NCBI GenBank assembly: GCA_030632175.1 | Contig: DAOVVG010000021.1 | Span: 1-17,849 of the forward strand | Direction: 5' to 3' | Origin: Gammaproteobacteria bacterium | Lineage (GTDB): Bacteria; Pseudomonadota; Gammaproteobacteria; UBA9214 | Length of the DNA: 17,849 bases | Shown: in pieces, positions 7,022 through 15,016 of the stretch | Position numbering within the stretch: position 1 is the stretch's first letter | How the letters are laid out: each line of letters starts with the position of its first letter | Notes under the pieces: model-generated | The model's database searches: none | What the model was told of the DNA's origin: nothing | Seen by the model: only the letters and a program-made list of their open reading frames with translations | Position numbers and translations under genes: made by a program

Positions 7022-7849
7022 ATGAATTTTGATTTTCCAGCATTACTGGTCGGTGCGACCTTTTTTACCGGCATTGCGTGGGCGATGGATGCAGCCTTTC
7101 TGGCGCCGGGCCGCCGCCGCAAGGCAGCCGCGCTGGTCGATGCGGGTGCCAGTGACGATTCGGAGTCAGTGGTCAAAACGCTCAAGGAGTCCACCTGGGT
7201 AGAATATTGCAAGTCATTCTTCCCGGTCATCCTGGCCGTCTTGCTGTTGCGATCTTTTCTGGTGGAACCGTTCCGGATACCATCCGGTTCCATGATGCCG
7301 ACCTTGCTGGTGGGCGACTTTATCCTGGTCAACAAGTTTGCCTACGGCATCCGTTTGCCGGTACTGGACAAGAAGGTCGTGGAGGTCGGTGAACCGGCGC
7401 GCGGAGATGTGGTGGTATTTCGCTATCCGAAGGATCCGTCGGTAGATTATATAAAACGTGTTGTCGGCTTGCCCGGGGATAAAGTCGGTTATTACAATAA
7501 GGTGCTATACATTAACGGTGAACCCGCCGGCCAGGTGCCTGCAGGCGTCTATATCGGTGTAGGATCCGGTGTTTCCATGTCCGGTGCCAGCGAGCGCCGG
7601 GAACAGCTCGGCGATGTGCAGCATGATATTCTCGTTATGCCACGTACCCCGGGCCTGGAAGGACAGTATATTGTCGGTGAAGACGAATATTTTGTGATGG
7701 GCGATAATCGGGATAACAGCAATGACAGTCGTTACTGGGGTACAGTGCCGGAGACGAATCTGGTGGGTAAGGCATTTCGTGTCTGGATGAACTGGGATGG
7801 TGCAAACGGCGGTGTCGAGTGGGACCGAATCGGCATGAAAATTCACTAG
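7022..7849 (+). CDS. lepB: Signal peptidase I
   Basis: Signal peptidase I is the inner-membrane serine-lysine protease that removes Sec and Tat signal peptides on the periplasmic face. The 275-residue protein has hydrophobic segments at about 4-27 and 66-82, with a charged cytoplasmic loop between them. The catalytic Ser90 lies in RIPSGSMMPTLLVGD and the general base Lys145 in DYIKRVVGLPGD. The conserved box E GDNRDNSNDSRYWG lies near residues 222-235. GAGGT at 7013-7017, just before the ATG, supports the start. The gene lies between lepA and a DUF4845 gene, with rnc beyond, as in many Gammaproteobacteria. A TATAAT at 6968-6973 upstream has no matching -35, so a private promoter is uncertain. 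Confidence 0.97.
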   Translation: MNFDFPALLVGATFFTGIAWAMDAAFLAPGRRRKAAALVDAGASDDSESVVKTLKESTWVEYCKSFFPVILAVLLLRSFLVEPFRIPSGSMMPTLLVGDFILVNKFAYGIRLPVLDKKVVEVGEPARGDVVVFRYPKDPSVDYIKRVVGLPGDKVGYYNKVLYINGEPAGQVPAGVYIGVGSGVSMSGASERREQLGDVQHDILVMPRTPGLEGQYIVGEDEYFVMGDNRDNSNDSRYWGTVPETNLVGKAFRVWMNWDGANGGVEWDRIGMKIH

Positions 7850-7870
7850 TAGAATCACAAGGGGAAGACT

Positions 7871-8239
7871 ATGCGTTCACTGCAGCAACAGAAAGGTGTA
7901 ACCACGATTGGCTGGCTGATTATACTGGCGTTGATCGGGTTTTTCGTATTGTTGACGCTCAGGATGTCGCCGGCCTACATGGAGTATTACAAGATTGCCT
8001 CAAGCCTGGATACGATGGCCAATGAATCCGGCTTTGATACGCCCCGGCAGATAAGGCTAACGGCAGAGCGCCGTTTTGAAATCAGTTATGTGGAGAGCAT
8101 TACTCCGAAGGATCTGCAAATAAAACCTTTTGGACAGACCTTCCTGGTCAGGGCCGAATACGAATCGCGGGTTCACCTGTTTGCCAACGTGTATGTCGTA
8201 ATGGTCTTTGACAAGCAGGTTAAAGTCAAACGGGTTTGA
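7871..8239 (+). CDS. DUF4845 membrane-anchored protein
   Basis: This is a small protein of unknown function, 122 residues, recognised by its N-terminus, size and fixed location between lepB and rnc (DUF4845 family). The N-terminus QQQKGVTTIGWLIILALIGF carries one transmembrane helix at about 11-30. It is followed by a soluble domain of about 90 residues (MSPAYMEYYK, then a segment with several beta strands). The layout resembles a type IV prepilin (basic leader ending in Gly9, then a hydrophobic helix), but position +5 of the helix is Gly instead of the usual Glu. AGGGGA at 7860-7865 gives a good ribosome binding site. The last bases overlap the TTG start of rnc, so the two are translationally coupled. 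Confidence 0.85.
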   Translation: MRSLQQQKGVTTIGWLIILALIGFFVLLTLRMSPAYMEYYKIASSLDTMANESGFDTPRQIRLTAERRFEISYVESITPKDLQIKPFGQTFLVRAEYESRVHLFANVYVVMVFDKQVKVKRV

Positions 8240-8913
8240 GACAATCACTCGGCAAGCTGGAAGAGGCGCTTGGTCATACCTTTGCTGACCAGAATCTGCT
8301 GAAGCAGGCACTGACACATCGCAGTGCCGGTAGCCGCAATAACGAACGACTGGAGTTCCTCGGTGACGCTATCCTTGGCGGTGTTATAGCCGCGGAACTG
8401 TATCGACGTTATCCGGAGGACAAGGAAGGCGAACTCAGTCGTCTGCGCGCAAACCTTGTGCGGCGAGAGTCACTTGCAGAAATAGCACATTTGCTTGAAC
8501 TCGGACGCTATCTGAATCTGGGTGGCGGGGAACGCAAGAGCGGCGGCCATCAGCGTGACTCCATTCTGTCAGACACGGTTGAGGCCCTGATCGGGGCCAT
8601 TTTTCTCGATAGTGAATTTGCTGTCTGCCAACGCAGTATTCTCGGCCTGTTCGCCGAGCGGCTGGATTCACTCTCTGATGTGGCATTTCTGAAAGATGCG
8701 AAGACGCGCCTCCAGGAATATTTGCAGTCACGCCAAAAGCCCCTGCCGGAATATAATGTCATCGAAGTAAGTGGCGAAGCGCATGCGCAGTTCTTCAAGG
8801 TGGAATGTGTTGTTGACGGGATAGAGTCGCCCGGCAGGGGTGAGGGCGGCAACCGGCGTCATGCGGAGCAGAATGCGGCGCAAGACATGCTGTCCCGGCT
8901 GGATGCCGGCTGA
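8236..8913 (+). CDS. rnc: Ribonuclease III
   Basis: RNase III cuts double-stranded RNA and processes rRNA precursors and some mRNAs. The 225-residue protein is close to E. coli (226). The RNase III domain carries the signature NERLEFLGD (36-44), with metal ligands Glu37, Asp44, Asp113 and Glu116 (LSDTVEALIGAIFLDS). The double-strand RNA binding domain is at about 152-223 and ends with a RRHAEQNAAQDML helix. The start must be the rare TTG at 8236: an in-frame TAA lies at 8221-8223, TTG is the only start-type codon between it and the conserved domain, and the first residues align with the family. It overlaps the DUF4845 stop (TTGA), so initiation probably depends on upstream translation. era begins one base after its stop. 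Confidence 0.96.
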   Translation: MRQSLGKLEEALGHTFADQNLLKQALTHRSAGSRNNERLEFLGDAILGGVIAAELYRRYPEDKEGELSRLRANLVRRESLAEIAHLLELGRYLNLGGGERKSGGHQRDSILSDTVEALIGAIFLDSEFAVCQRSILGLFAERLDSLSDVAFLKDAKTRLQEYLQSRQKPLPEYNVIEVSGEAHAQFFKVECVVDGIESPGRGEGGNRRHAEQNAAQDMLSRLDAG

Positions 8914-8914
8914 C

Positions 8915-9811
8915 ATGAGTGATTTTCGTTGTGGCTATATCGCCCTTGTCGGGCGGCCAAATGTTGGAAAATCCACCTTGTTGAACCGGATTCTTGGTCA
9001 GAAAATCAGTATTACCTCAAGACGCCCGCAGACAACCCGTCACCGGGTGCTGGGTATCAAGTCGCAGGCGGCAGCGCAATTAATCTACGTAGATACGCCC
9101 GGTATTCACGGTTTCAGTGGTCGTGCAATGAACCGCCATATGAATCGCACGGCAAGCAGTGTGTTGCAGGAAGTTGATGTGGTGGTGTTTCTGGTAGACG
9201 GACTGCGCTGGACAGCTGATGATGATCTGGTGCTGAAAAAACTCGGGCAGATTGCATGCCCCGTTATCCTGGCGGTGAATAAAATTGATTTACTGGGCAA
9301 CAGGGAGGAGTTGTTGCCCGGATTGCAGGTGCTTTCCGAAAAACGTTCCTTCGAGCAGATTATTCCGATATCCGCGAGCAAGGGCGATAACGTGGATGAA
9401 CTTGAGGCTGCCATAGAACGTCTGTTGCCGCAGGCCCCGCCGTTGTTTCCGGAAGACCAGGTGACTGATCGTTCAGTGCGTTTTCTGGCAGCGGAACTGG
9501 TCAGGGAGAAGCTGTTTCGCAAGCTCGGGAAAGAGCTGCCCTATGGCCTGACCGTTGAAATCGAGCAGTTTAAAAGTGATGCGGCCATTACCCATATTCA
9601 TGCGCTGATCTGGGTAGAGCGCAAGAGCCAGAAGTATATTGTTATTGGCAAGCAGGGGCGTGTACTCAAGGAAGTGGGTACCGAAGCGCGCAAGGACATC
9701 GAGGTATTGATTGACGGCAGGGTCAATCTGAAACTCTGGGTGAAGGTCAAGGAGGGCTGGGCAGATGATGAACGGGCGCTGCACAGTCTCGGCTATACTC
9801 ATGACGAATAG
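8915..9811 (+). CDS. era: GTPase Era (16S rRNA / 30S assembly)
   Basis: Era is an essential GTPase that binds the 3' end of 16S rRNA during 30S subunit maturation. It has 298 residues from ATG 8915. An open frame extends upstream to 8840, but that part lies inside rnc and lacks family similarity. G1 GRPNVGKS is at 13-20, a switch stretch ITSRRPQTTRHRVLG at about 33-47, G3 DTPG at 60-63 and G4 NKID at about 123-126. The C-terminal KH domain contains WVERKSQKYIVIGKQG and ends in LWVKVKEGWADD. It starts one base after the rnc stop, with a poor Shine-Dalgarno, again suggesting coupling. The rnc-era-recO order is conserved in this class. Confidence 0.97.
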   Translation: MSDFRCGYIALVGRPNVGKSTLLNRILGQKISITSRRPQTTRHRVLGIKSQAAAQLIYVDTPGIHGFSGRAMNRHMNRTASSVLQEVDVVVFLVDGLRWTADDDLVLKKLGQIACPVILAVNKIDLLGNREELLPGLQVLSEKRSFEQIIPISASKGDNVDELEAAIERLLPQAPPLFPEDQVTDRSVRFLAAELVREKLFRKLGKELPYGLTVEIEQFKSDAAITHIHALIWVERKSQKYIVIGKQGRVLKEVGTEARKDIEVLIDGRVNLKLWVKVKEGWADDERALHSLGYTHDE

Positions 9812-9832
9812 TCTGTTGTACGCCTGTCTGAT

Positions 9833-10603
9833 ATGACGCATCATACAAGAGTTTCGCTCGAACCTGCCTGGATACTGCATCACTATCCTTATCGTGATTC
9901 AAGTCTGCTGCTGGAAGTGTTCAGCCGGGAATACGGACGTGTCGGACTGATTGCGCGCGGCGCCCGGTCTGCGAAAGGGCGCTGGCAGAATCAGTTGCAA
10001 ATGCTGCGTCCCCTGATGCTGTCATGGAATATGCGCGGTGAACTGGGTACCCTGACAGGTGTTGACAGTCGCGGTTGCATGGATGTATTCCCGGGGCGCC
10101 AGGTGTTGTGTGCCTGTTACCTGAACGAACTTTTGATGCGGCTGTTGACCCGTCACGATCCGCATCCGGAGCTGTTTGCCGCCTATGAAGATGCGTTGCT
10201 GATGCTGGGTGCCGCCGAGGAGCAGGCCCTGCGTGTCTTTGAGAAACGCCTGTTGCAGGCATTGGGTTATGGCCTGCTACTGGATTGTGAATATGACAGC
10301 GGTGCAGCGGTGCTTGCTGAAAATCTCTATGAATACCGAATGGAGAAGGGGCCGGTAAGACGCCAGCGAGCCGCTGATGGTGGGGTTTTCCTGCAGGGTG
10401 CCAGCTTGCTGGCACTGCATCATGATGATCTGCAGGATCCGCAGGCCAGTCGCGAGGTGAAAACATTGATGCGTGCAGCACTGGCTCTTTATCTGGGCGA
10501 GCGCCCGTTGCGGACACGGGAAGTGCTGCGCCAGTTGTCTTCGTTTGCGACTGCCAGCAGAACGGCTGCCACGTCAAACAACCCGGTACAGAATACCGGC
10601 TAA
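9833..10603 (+). CDS. recO: DNA repair protein RecO
   Basis: RecO works with RecR (and RecF) to load RecA on SSB-coated gapped DNA. The 256-residue protein opens with the family's N-terminal OB-fold: PAWILHHYPYRDSSLLLEVF, then a GRVGLIARGAR strand pair, ending near residue 85. The helical C-terminal domain follows (ACYLNELLMRLL, then EKRLLQALGYGLLLDCEYD). I do not see the four-cysteine zinc finger found in some RecO proteins, as is normal for the gammaproteobacterial type. The ATG lies 21 bases after era without a clear Shine-Dalgarno. The C-terminal tail (about residue 240 onward) is Ser/Ala/Asn-rich and probably disordered. Confidence 0.93.
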   Translation: MTHHTRVSLEPAWILHHYPYRDSSLLLEVFSREYGRVGLIARGARSAKGRWQNQLQMLRPLMLSWNMRGELGTLTGVDSRGCMDVFPGRQVLCACYLNELLMRLLTRHDPHPELFAAYEDALLMLGAAEEQALRVFEKRLLQALGYGLLLDCEYDSGAAVLAENLYEYRMEKGPVRRQRAADGGVFLQGASLLALHHDDLQDPQASREVKTLMRAALALYLGERPLRTREVLRQLSSFATASRTAATSNNPVQNTG

Positions 10604-10620
10604 CAATGCAGGAAAATGAA

Positions 10621-11358
10621 ATGGAAGTGCTGCTGGGTGTAAATATCGATCACGTTGCGACATTGCGTCAGGCGCGCGGTACGCGTTATCCGGATCCCGT
10701 GCAGGCGGCAATTGAAGCAGAACAGGCGGGGGCGGACAGTATCACCCTGCACTTGCGTGAAGATCGGCGGCATATACAGGAACGTGATGTGCTGATGCTG
10801 AAGGATACCCTGCAGACACGCATGAACCTGGAAATGGCGGTTACCGATGACATGCTTGCATTCGCGGAGCGTGTTTGCCCGGAAGACTGCTGTCTGGTTC
10901 CTGAGCGGCGGGAAGAGTTGACGACCGAGGGTGGGCTGGATGTTGCCGGTCAGTTGACCCGCATACGTGCGGCTTGTGAGCGTTTGAAAGCAGCCGGTGT
11001 GCGCGTGTCCCTGTTTATTGATGCCGATCCACAACAGATTGCGGCAGCGGCTGAAACCGGTGCGCCTTGCATCGAGATTCATACCGGGCATTTTGCCGAT
11101 GCGGCCGACAGCAAGGAGGAGGCCGCTGAACTTGAACGAATCAGAAAGGCGGTGCGCCAGGGTGTGGCTGCCGGGTTAACCGTTAATGCCGGTCATGGAC
11201 TGCACTATCATAATGTACGCGAAATTGCTGAAATCCTCGATGTTCGCGAACTGAATATCGGCCATGCAATCATTGCACGGGCCGTTTTCAGCGGGCTGGC
11301 ACATGCCGTTGCTGATATGAAGCGACTGATGCGTGAGGCAAGAACGGTTACGCTATAA
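10621..11358 (+). CDS. pdxJ: Pyridoxine 5'-phosphate synthase
   Basis: PdxJ condenses 1-deoxyxylulose 5-phosphate with 3-amino-2-oxopropyl phosphate to form pyridoxine 5'-phosphate, the last ring-forming step of DXP-dependent vitamin B6 synthesis. It is a cytoplasmic TIM barrel. The motifs are GVNIDHVATLRQARG (6-20), TLHLREDRRH with His44, MNLEMAVT with Glu71, CLVPERREELTTEGG, and NAGHGLHYHN with His192; these three residues match the family's catalytic set. I choose ATG 10621 (245 residues) because AGGAA (10610-10614) precedes it and the alignment begins there. An in-frame ATG at 10606, two bases after the recO stop, would add five residues but has no Shine-Dalgarno. The acpS gene that often follows pdxJ is absent here. 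Confidence 0.97.
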   Translation: MEVLLGVNIDHVATLRQARGTRYPDPVQAAIEAEQAGADSITLHLREDRRHIQERDVLMLKDTLQTRMNLEMAVTDDMLAFAERVCPEDCCLVPERREELTTEGGLDVAGQLTRIRAACERLKAAGVRVSLFIDADPQQIAAAAETGAPCIEIHTGHFADAADSKEEAAELERIRKAVRQGVAAGLTVNAGHGLHYHNVREIAEILDVRELNIGHAIIARAVFSGLAHAVADMKRLMREARTVTL

Positions 11359-11394
11359 CTGGCAGGCCTGAGGCAGGTAATCACCCGGGCAGTA

Positions 11395-11889
11395 TCACTT
11401 GCTGCCACGAAAGCCGCTGTAGGTCAGCGTGCTGTTAATGGTATTGAAGGCGCGGGTGTAACAGGCGTCAATGGTACCCGGGTCTGTGGTTGCCAGGGCC
11501 CGGTGAAGGGAGCGCAGTGCACTTTCCAGTTCCGGCGTGTCACAGTAGACAATAGCGCCGAGCAGCTGGTGTACGTAATTCCTGAGACCTTTCAGATCAC
11601 CGGCCTGGTAGGCCTGTGACATTTTCCCCTGATGCTCCGGCAATTCGGACAGCAGCTCGGCAAACAGTTCGCTTGAAAATGAATGACGGACGCTGCCCGG
11701 GGACAATTCGTCTTCCTGCGATTCCGGGATGGTGACGGTATTTCCCTCCGCTCTGCCTGTCTGTGCCGGGGTGTTCCTGAAGCGTTTCAGCAGTTGCTGT
11801 GAGGTGCGGGTCAGGGCTGCGGTCAGGCGCTGTGGTAGTGATTGGCTGTCATTCTTCATTGTGTTCTGTTCCCGGACGAGTCTGGCCAT
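11395..11889 (-). CDS. Stand-alone Hpt (histidine phosphotransfer) protein, GacS/BarA type
   Basis: This soluble 164-residue protein probably relays phosphate in a His-Asp phosphorelay. The C-terminal half is an Hpt four-helix domain (about 68-155). The phospho-acceptor is predicted at His107 in NYVHQLLGAIVYCDTPELES, a close relative of the HxLxGAxxYCGxP pattern at the end of hybrid kinases GacS and BarA. The N-terminal 65 residues are basic then Pro/Glu-rich, with no membrane segment, HAMP, kinase or receiver domain. The start could be ATG 11889 or, ten residues in, ATG 11859, which has GGGAA about 10 bases upstream. The gene converges on pdxJ and diverges from cysM. In Pseudomonas-type genomes gacS lies in the cysM/rlmD neighbourhood, so this could be a remnant or split-off domain of GacS (inference). 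Confidence 0.78.
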   Translation of the reverse strand: MARLVREQNTMKNDSQSLPQRLTAALTRTSQQLLKRFRNTPAQTGRAEGNTVTIPESQEDELSPGSVRHSFSSELFAELLSELPEHQGKMSQAYQAGDLKGLRNYVHQLLGAIVYCDTPELESALRSLHRALATTDPGTIDACYTRAFNTINSTLTYSGFRGSK

Positions 11890-12040
11890 ATGATTTTTTC
11901 GTTCTTATTGCAGCAAACATGCTAAACGATAGCGGCGCCTGCGGCTACGAGCAGGCTGTCGGTCATTTACGGTTATTACTGTCTGATTTTTACTGTTCTT
12001 GGGTATACTGTATGCCGGTGATATTGACGGATAACAGGCT
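11890..12040. promoter_or_regulatory. Divergent regulatory region between hpt gene and cysM
   Basis: This 151-base region should hold promoters for both flanking genes. For cysM, TATACT at 12004-12009 is a good -10 (one mismatch), but no -35 close to consensus lies 16-18 bases upstream. A perfect 6-bp inverted repeat, GCCTGC (11937-11942) with GCAGGC (11951-11956) around an 8-base spacer, could be an operator or a hairpin. ACAGG just before 12041 is a modest ribosome binding site for cysM. No promoter for the minus-strand gene could be chosen with confidence. Confidence 0.4.
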
Positions 12041-12931
12041 ATGAACTTTTCTACTCTGGAAACGACCATAGGCAATACACCGCTGGTGCGTTTGCAGCGG
12101 TTGCCGGGTGCTGGCGGTAATACTGTGCTGGTCAAGCTGGAAGGTAATAATCCGGCCGGGTCGGTGAAGGATCGCCCGGCACTCAGCATGATCAGACACG
12201 CTGAAGACCGTGGAGAGATCAAGCCCGGGGATACGCTGATAGAAGCCACCAGCGGCAATACCGGAATTGCGCTGGCGATGGTGGCCGCCATGAAGGGTTA
12301 TCGCATGGTGCTGATTATGCCGGAACACATGAGTGTTGAGCGGCGTGCCGTCATGAAGGCCTTTGGTGCCGAGATTATTCTGGTTACCAAAGAACAGGGC
12401 ATGGAAGGCGCGCGTGACCTGGCGGATGAAATGGGTGCACGTGGAGAGGGCAAGGTGCTTGACCAGTTCTCCAACCCGGATAACCCCCGTGCACATTATG
12501 AAGGCACCGGCCCCGAGATATGGCGTGACACCGGCGGCAGCATCACGCACTTTGTCAGCGCCATGGGAACAACCGGTACCATCATGGGTACATCCAGGTT
12601 TCTGAAGGAGAAAAATCCGGATATCGAGATTGTCGGAGTCACCCCGACGGAAGGTTCGGCTATCCCGGGAATCCGGTGTTGGCCGGAAGCCTACCGGCCG
12701 TCCATTTTCAATGCCAAAAGCGTGGACCGCACCATAGAAGTGAGTCAGGAGACGGCCGAGCAGACAACGCTTGCGCTGGCGGCAAGGGAGGGTATTTTTG
12801 CGGGGATTTCATCCGGTGGTGCCGTTGCGGCCGCCTTATCCCTGTCGGCACAGGTAGAAAATGCCGTCATCGTGGCGATTGTTTGTGACCGCGGTGACCG
12901 CTACCTTTCCACCGGAGTCTTCGCTACCTGA
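12041..12931 (+). CDS. cysM: Cysteine synthase B (O-acetylserine sulfhydrylase B)
   Basis: CysM is the PLP enzyme that makes cysteine (or S-sulfocysteine from thiosulfate) from O-acetylserine in the cytoplasm. The 296-residue protein matches CysM more closely than CysK throughout. It has TIGNTPLVRLQRL near the start, the PLP lysine Lys43 in NPAGSVKDRPALSM, the substrate loop EATSGNTGIALAM (69-81), MEGARDLADEM, FVSAMGTTGTIMG (the glycine-rich phosphate-binding loop) and the end CDRGDRYLSTGVF. It is about ten residues shorter at the C-terminus than the E. coli enzyme. The next gene's ATG follows its TGA immediately, so this gene is probably the head of the downstream operon. Confidence 0.96.
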   Translation: MNFSTLETTIGNTPLVRLQRLPGAGGNTVLVKLEGNNPAGSVKDRPALSMIRHAEDRGEIKPGDTLIEATSGNTGIALAMVAAMKGYRMVLIMPEHMSVERRAVMKAFGAEIILVTKEQGMEGARDLADEMGARGEGKVLDQFSNPDNPRAHYEGTGPEIWRDTGGSITHFVSAMGTTGTIMGTSRFLKEKNPDIEIVGVTPTEGSAIPGIRCWPEAYRPSIFNAKSVDRTIEVSQETAEQTTLALAAREGIFAGISSGGAVAAALSLSAQVENAVIVAIVCDRGDRYLSTGVFAT

Positions 12932-15016
12932 ATGATGTTCCCCATGCGCCGGGTTAAAACAGCGTTACTGCTGGTACCCGGCCTGCTGTTCATGGCGGTA
13001 CTGCCGGGTTTTGCGGTTGACCTTGTTCACCTGAAGCTGGGTACGCTTGAAGGCGCAGGCTGGTCGGTGTACGCAGTGACTCTGCAACTGAGCTGGCTGG
13101 ATGACCGGCATGCCGGACTGGTATTGCAGGCGCAACGCGCTGAACTACCAGAGGGTCTTGGTGAGCTGTCCGGCATCACACTGTTATGTGCGCGTGCGCA
13201 GTTTACGACAACAGCGGTACACTGCGCGCAGGGCACGCTCAAGGCGCAATCAAGTGTGCTGGGGCGGCAAAATATCCGCGTCGCCTTTCGTTACCAGTTT
13301 GACACGGGTCGGATTGACACCGAGTTACTGGGGATCCGTGTGCATGACGGGACACTGGCGCTAAAGGCCAAGCTGTCAAATACACACTGGCAGATAGACG
13401 CCACGGGTGCTGCGTTGTCACTGCCAGACGTCACCCGCCAACTGGCTGCCGCCGGCATTGTACTCCCCGTTGTTGAGGGCAGCGCCCGACTGGATGTCAC
13501 TGCGCGTCTGAACGGTGAGGCGTTGCAGTTGCGCGAGGCCGATGTTGAGGTGCGGCTGCTGGCCGAAGAAATTTCTGATGCTGCCGGCAGTGTTGCCGCC
13601 GAGAACCTCGACGTCTCCTTGCACGTTGCCGCGCAAGCGATCGCCGCTGGCATGCGCGTGGCACTGGATATCTCCGGCCGGCAGGGCGCGTTGTATGTTG
13701 ACCCGGTATATGTAGAGATGCCAGCACAACCGCTGCAGGTCAGTGCCCGTTTTGACTGGTTGTCGGCAGAGCAACAACTGCTGCTGCGGTCATTCACGTA
13801 CAGTCACCCCGGCAGTGTGCAACTGGAGGGTCACGGTCTTTTTAACCTGGCGGCGGATGCGCCGATCCGGGAACTGCAACTTGAAGTCCGGCAGGCAAAT
13901 TTCCCGTTTCTGTATGACACCTATCTGCAGCCGTGGCTGTACGATTTCGCGCTTGCTGATCTGGACACGGCTGGAGAACTCAGCGGCACGCTACATTGGG
14001 AGCAGGGCAAGCTCAGTCGCGTATCCCTTGATCCGGTTAATCTTTCAGTGGATGACCGCGAGGGTCGCTTCGGGCTGCATACAGTGAATGGCCGGGTGCG
14101 CTGGTCCGACACTGCCATACCCGCACATTCCGAGATTGCCTGGGACAGTGGCAGTGTGTTCCAGGTGGCACTGGGCGCCACACGCCTTGCGATTGATGCC
14201 GGCCGTGACTATGTCCGTCTGGCACAACCGGTTGCAATTCCGGTACTGGATGGCGCTCTCCAGCTTGATGATTTCCAGCTGGAGTTCGGTGCGGACGCCG
14301 CGTTGCGCTGGCAGTTTGACGGTCTGCTTGAACCGGTGTCGTTATCGCAATTGAGTCTCGCATTAGGGTGGACGGAACTGTCGGGCAAACTGTCGGGGGT
14401 AATACCCGATGTTCGCTATGATAACGGCAACCTTGAGGTCGGTGGTGTTTTGCTGATGCGCGCCTTCGAGGGTGAAGTGACCTTGCGCAACCTGACACTG
14501 GAACAGCCGTTTGGTCTGGTGCCGCGACTGCAAGTGGACGCACGTGCCGATAATATTGATCTCGAGACGCTTACCCGGACATTCTCGTTCGGCAGGATTG
14601 AAGGCCGTCTTGATGGCAGGATTGACGGCTTGCGTATGGAATCGTGGCGACCAGTGGCCTTCGATGCCGTATTTGCTACGCCCGAAGACGATCGCTCACG
14701 ACACCGGATCAGCCAGAAGGCCGTGGATAATATCTCCAGTATCGGTGGTGGTGGCGTGGGCGGTGCACTGTCACGCAGTTTTCTGCGTTTCTTTGAAGAT
14801 TTCCCGTATGACCGCCTCGGCATCCGCTGTCGCCTGGAAAAGGGTATTTGTGATATGGGTGGCGTTGCACCGGCGCCGAATGGTTATTATCTTGTCAAGG
14901 GACGGCTGTTTCCACCGCGGCTGGATGTGATTGGTTATGCCGATCGTGTGAACTGGGACACCCTGATTGCACAGATTGTGGCGGTAACCGCTCAACAGGA
15001 CGTGCGTGTGGAGTGA
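12932..15016 (+). CDS. YdbH-like AsmA-family intermembrane lipid-transport protein
   Basis: This is a 694-residue envelope protein with an N-terminal signal-anchor (about 5-28) and a long beta-rich periplasmic part of repeated short amphipathic strands. The strands occur in alternating patterns such as LSGTLHWEQGKL and GRIEGRLDGRIDGLRMESW, typical of AsmA-like bridge proteins. The C-terminal block is the most recognisable: RISQKAVDNISSIGGGGVGG, SFLRFFEDFPYDRLGIRC, then NGYYLVKGR and RVNWDTLIAQI. This block recurs in YdbH/AsmA-like proteins of Gammaproteobacteria. E. coli YdbH (about 880 residues) helps carry phospholipids from inner to outer membrane with YnbE and YdbL; a YdbL-like gene follows here, supporting the same role. 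The ATG sits directly after the cysM stop; ATG codons at 12935 and 12944 are alternatives. The family is fairly sure; the exact subfamily is inferred. Confidence 0.7.
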   Translation: MMFPMRRVKTALLLVPGLLFMAVLPGFAVDLVHLKLGTLEGAGWSVYAVTLQLSWLDDRHAGLVLQAQRAELPEGLGELSGITLLCARAQFTTTAVHCAQGTLKAQSSVLGRQNIRVAFRYQFDTGRIDTELLGIRVHDGTLALKAKLSNTHWQIDATGAALSLPDVTRQLAAAGIVLPVVEGSARLDVTARLNGEALQLREADVEVRLLAEEISDAAGSVAAENLDVSLHVAAQAIAAGMRVALDISGRQGALYVDPVYVEMPAQPLQVSARFDWLSAEQQLLLRSFTYSHPGSVQLEGHGLFNLAADAPIRELQLEVRQANFPFLYDTYLQPWLYDFALADLDTAGELSGTLHWEQGKLSRVSLDPVNLSVDDREGRFGLHTVNGRVRWSDTAIPAHSEIAWDSGSVFQVALGATRLAIDAGRDYVRLAQPVAIPVLDGALQLDDFQLEFGADAALRWQFDGLLEPVSLSQLSLALGWTELSGKLSGVIPDVRYDNGNLEVGGVLLMRAFEGEVTLRNLTLEQPFGLVPRLQVDARADNIDLETLTRTFSFGRIEGRLDGRIDGLRMESWRPVAFDAVFATPEDDRSRHRISQKAVDNISSIGGGGVGGALSRSFLRFFEDFPYDRLGIRCRLEKGICDMGGVAPAPNGYYLVKGRLFPPRLDVIGYADRVNWDTLIAQIVAVTAQQDVRVE

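Noticed and set aside
8840..8914. Upstream extension of era by 25 codons
   Set aside because: It lies inside rnc; the extra residues are Arg/Cys-rich and unlike Era, while ATG 8915 fits the family length.
11361..11406. Possible terminator between convergent pdxJ and hpt genes
   Set aside because: Only weak stems (GGCAG 11388-11392 with CTGCC 11402-11406) are available, there is no T run, and it overlaps the hpt stop codon.
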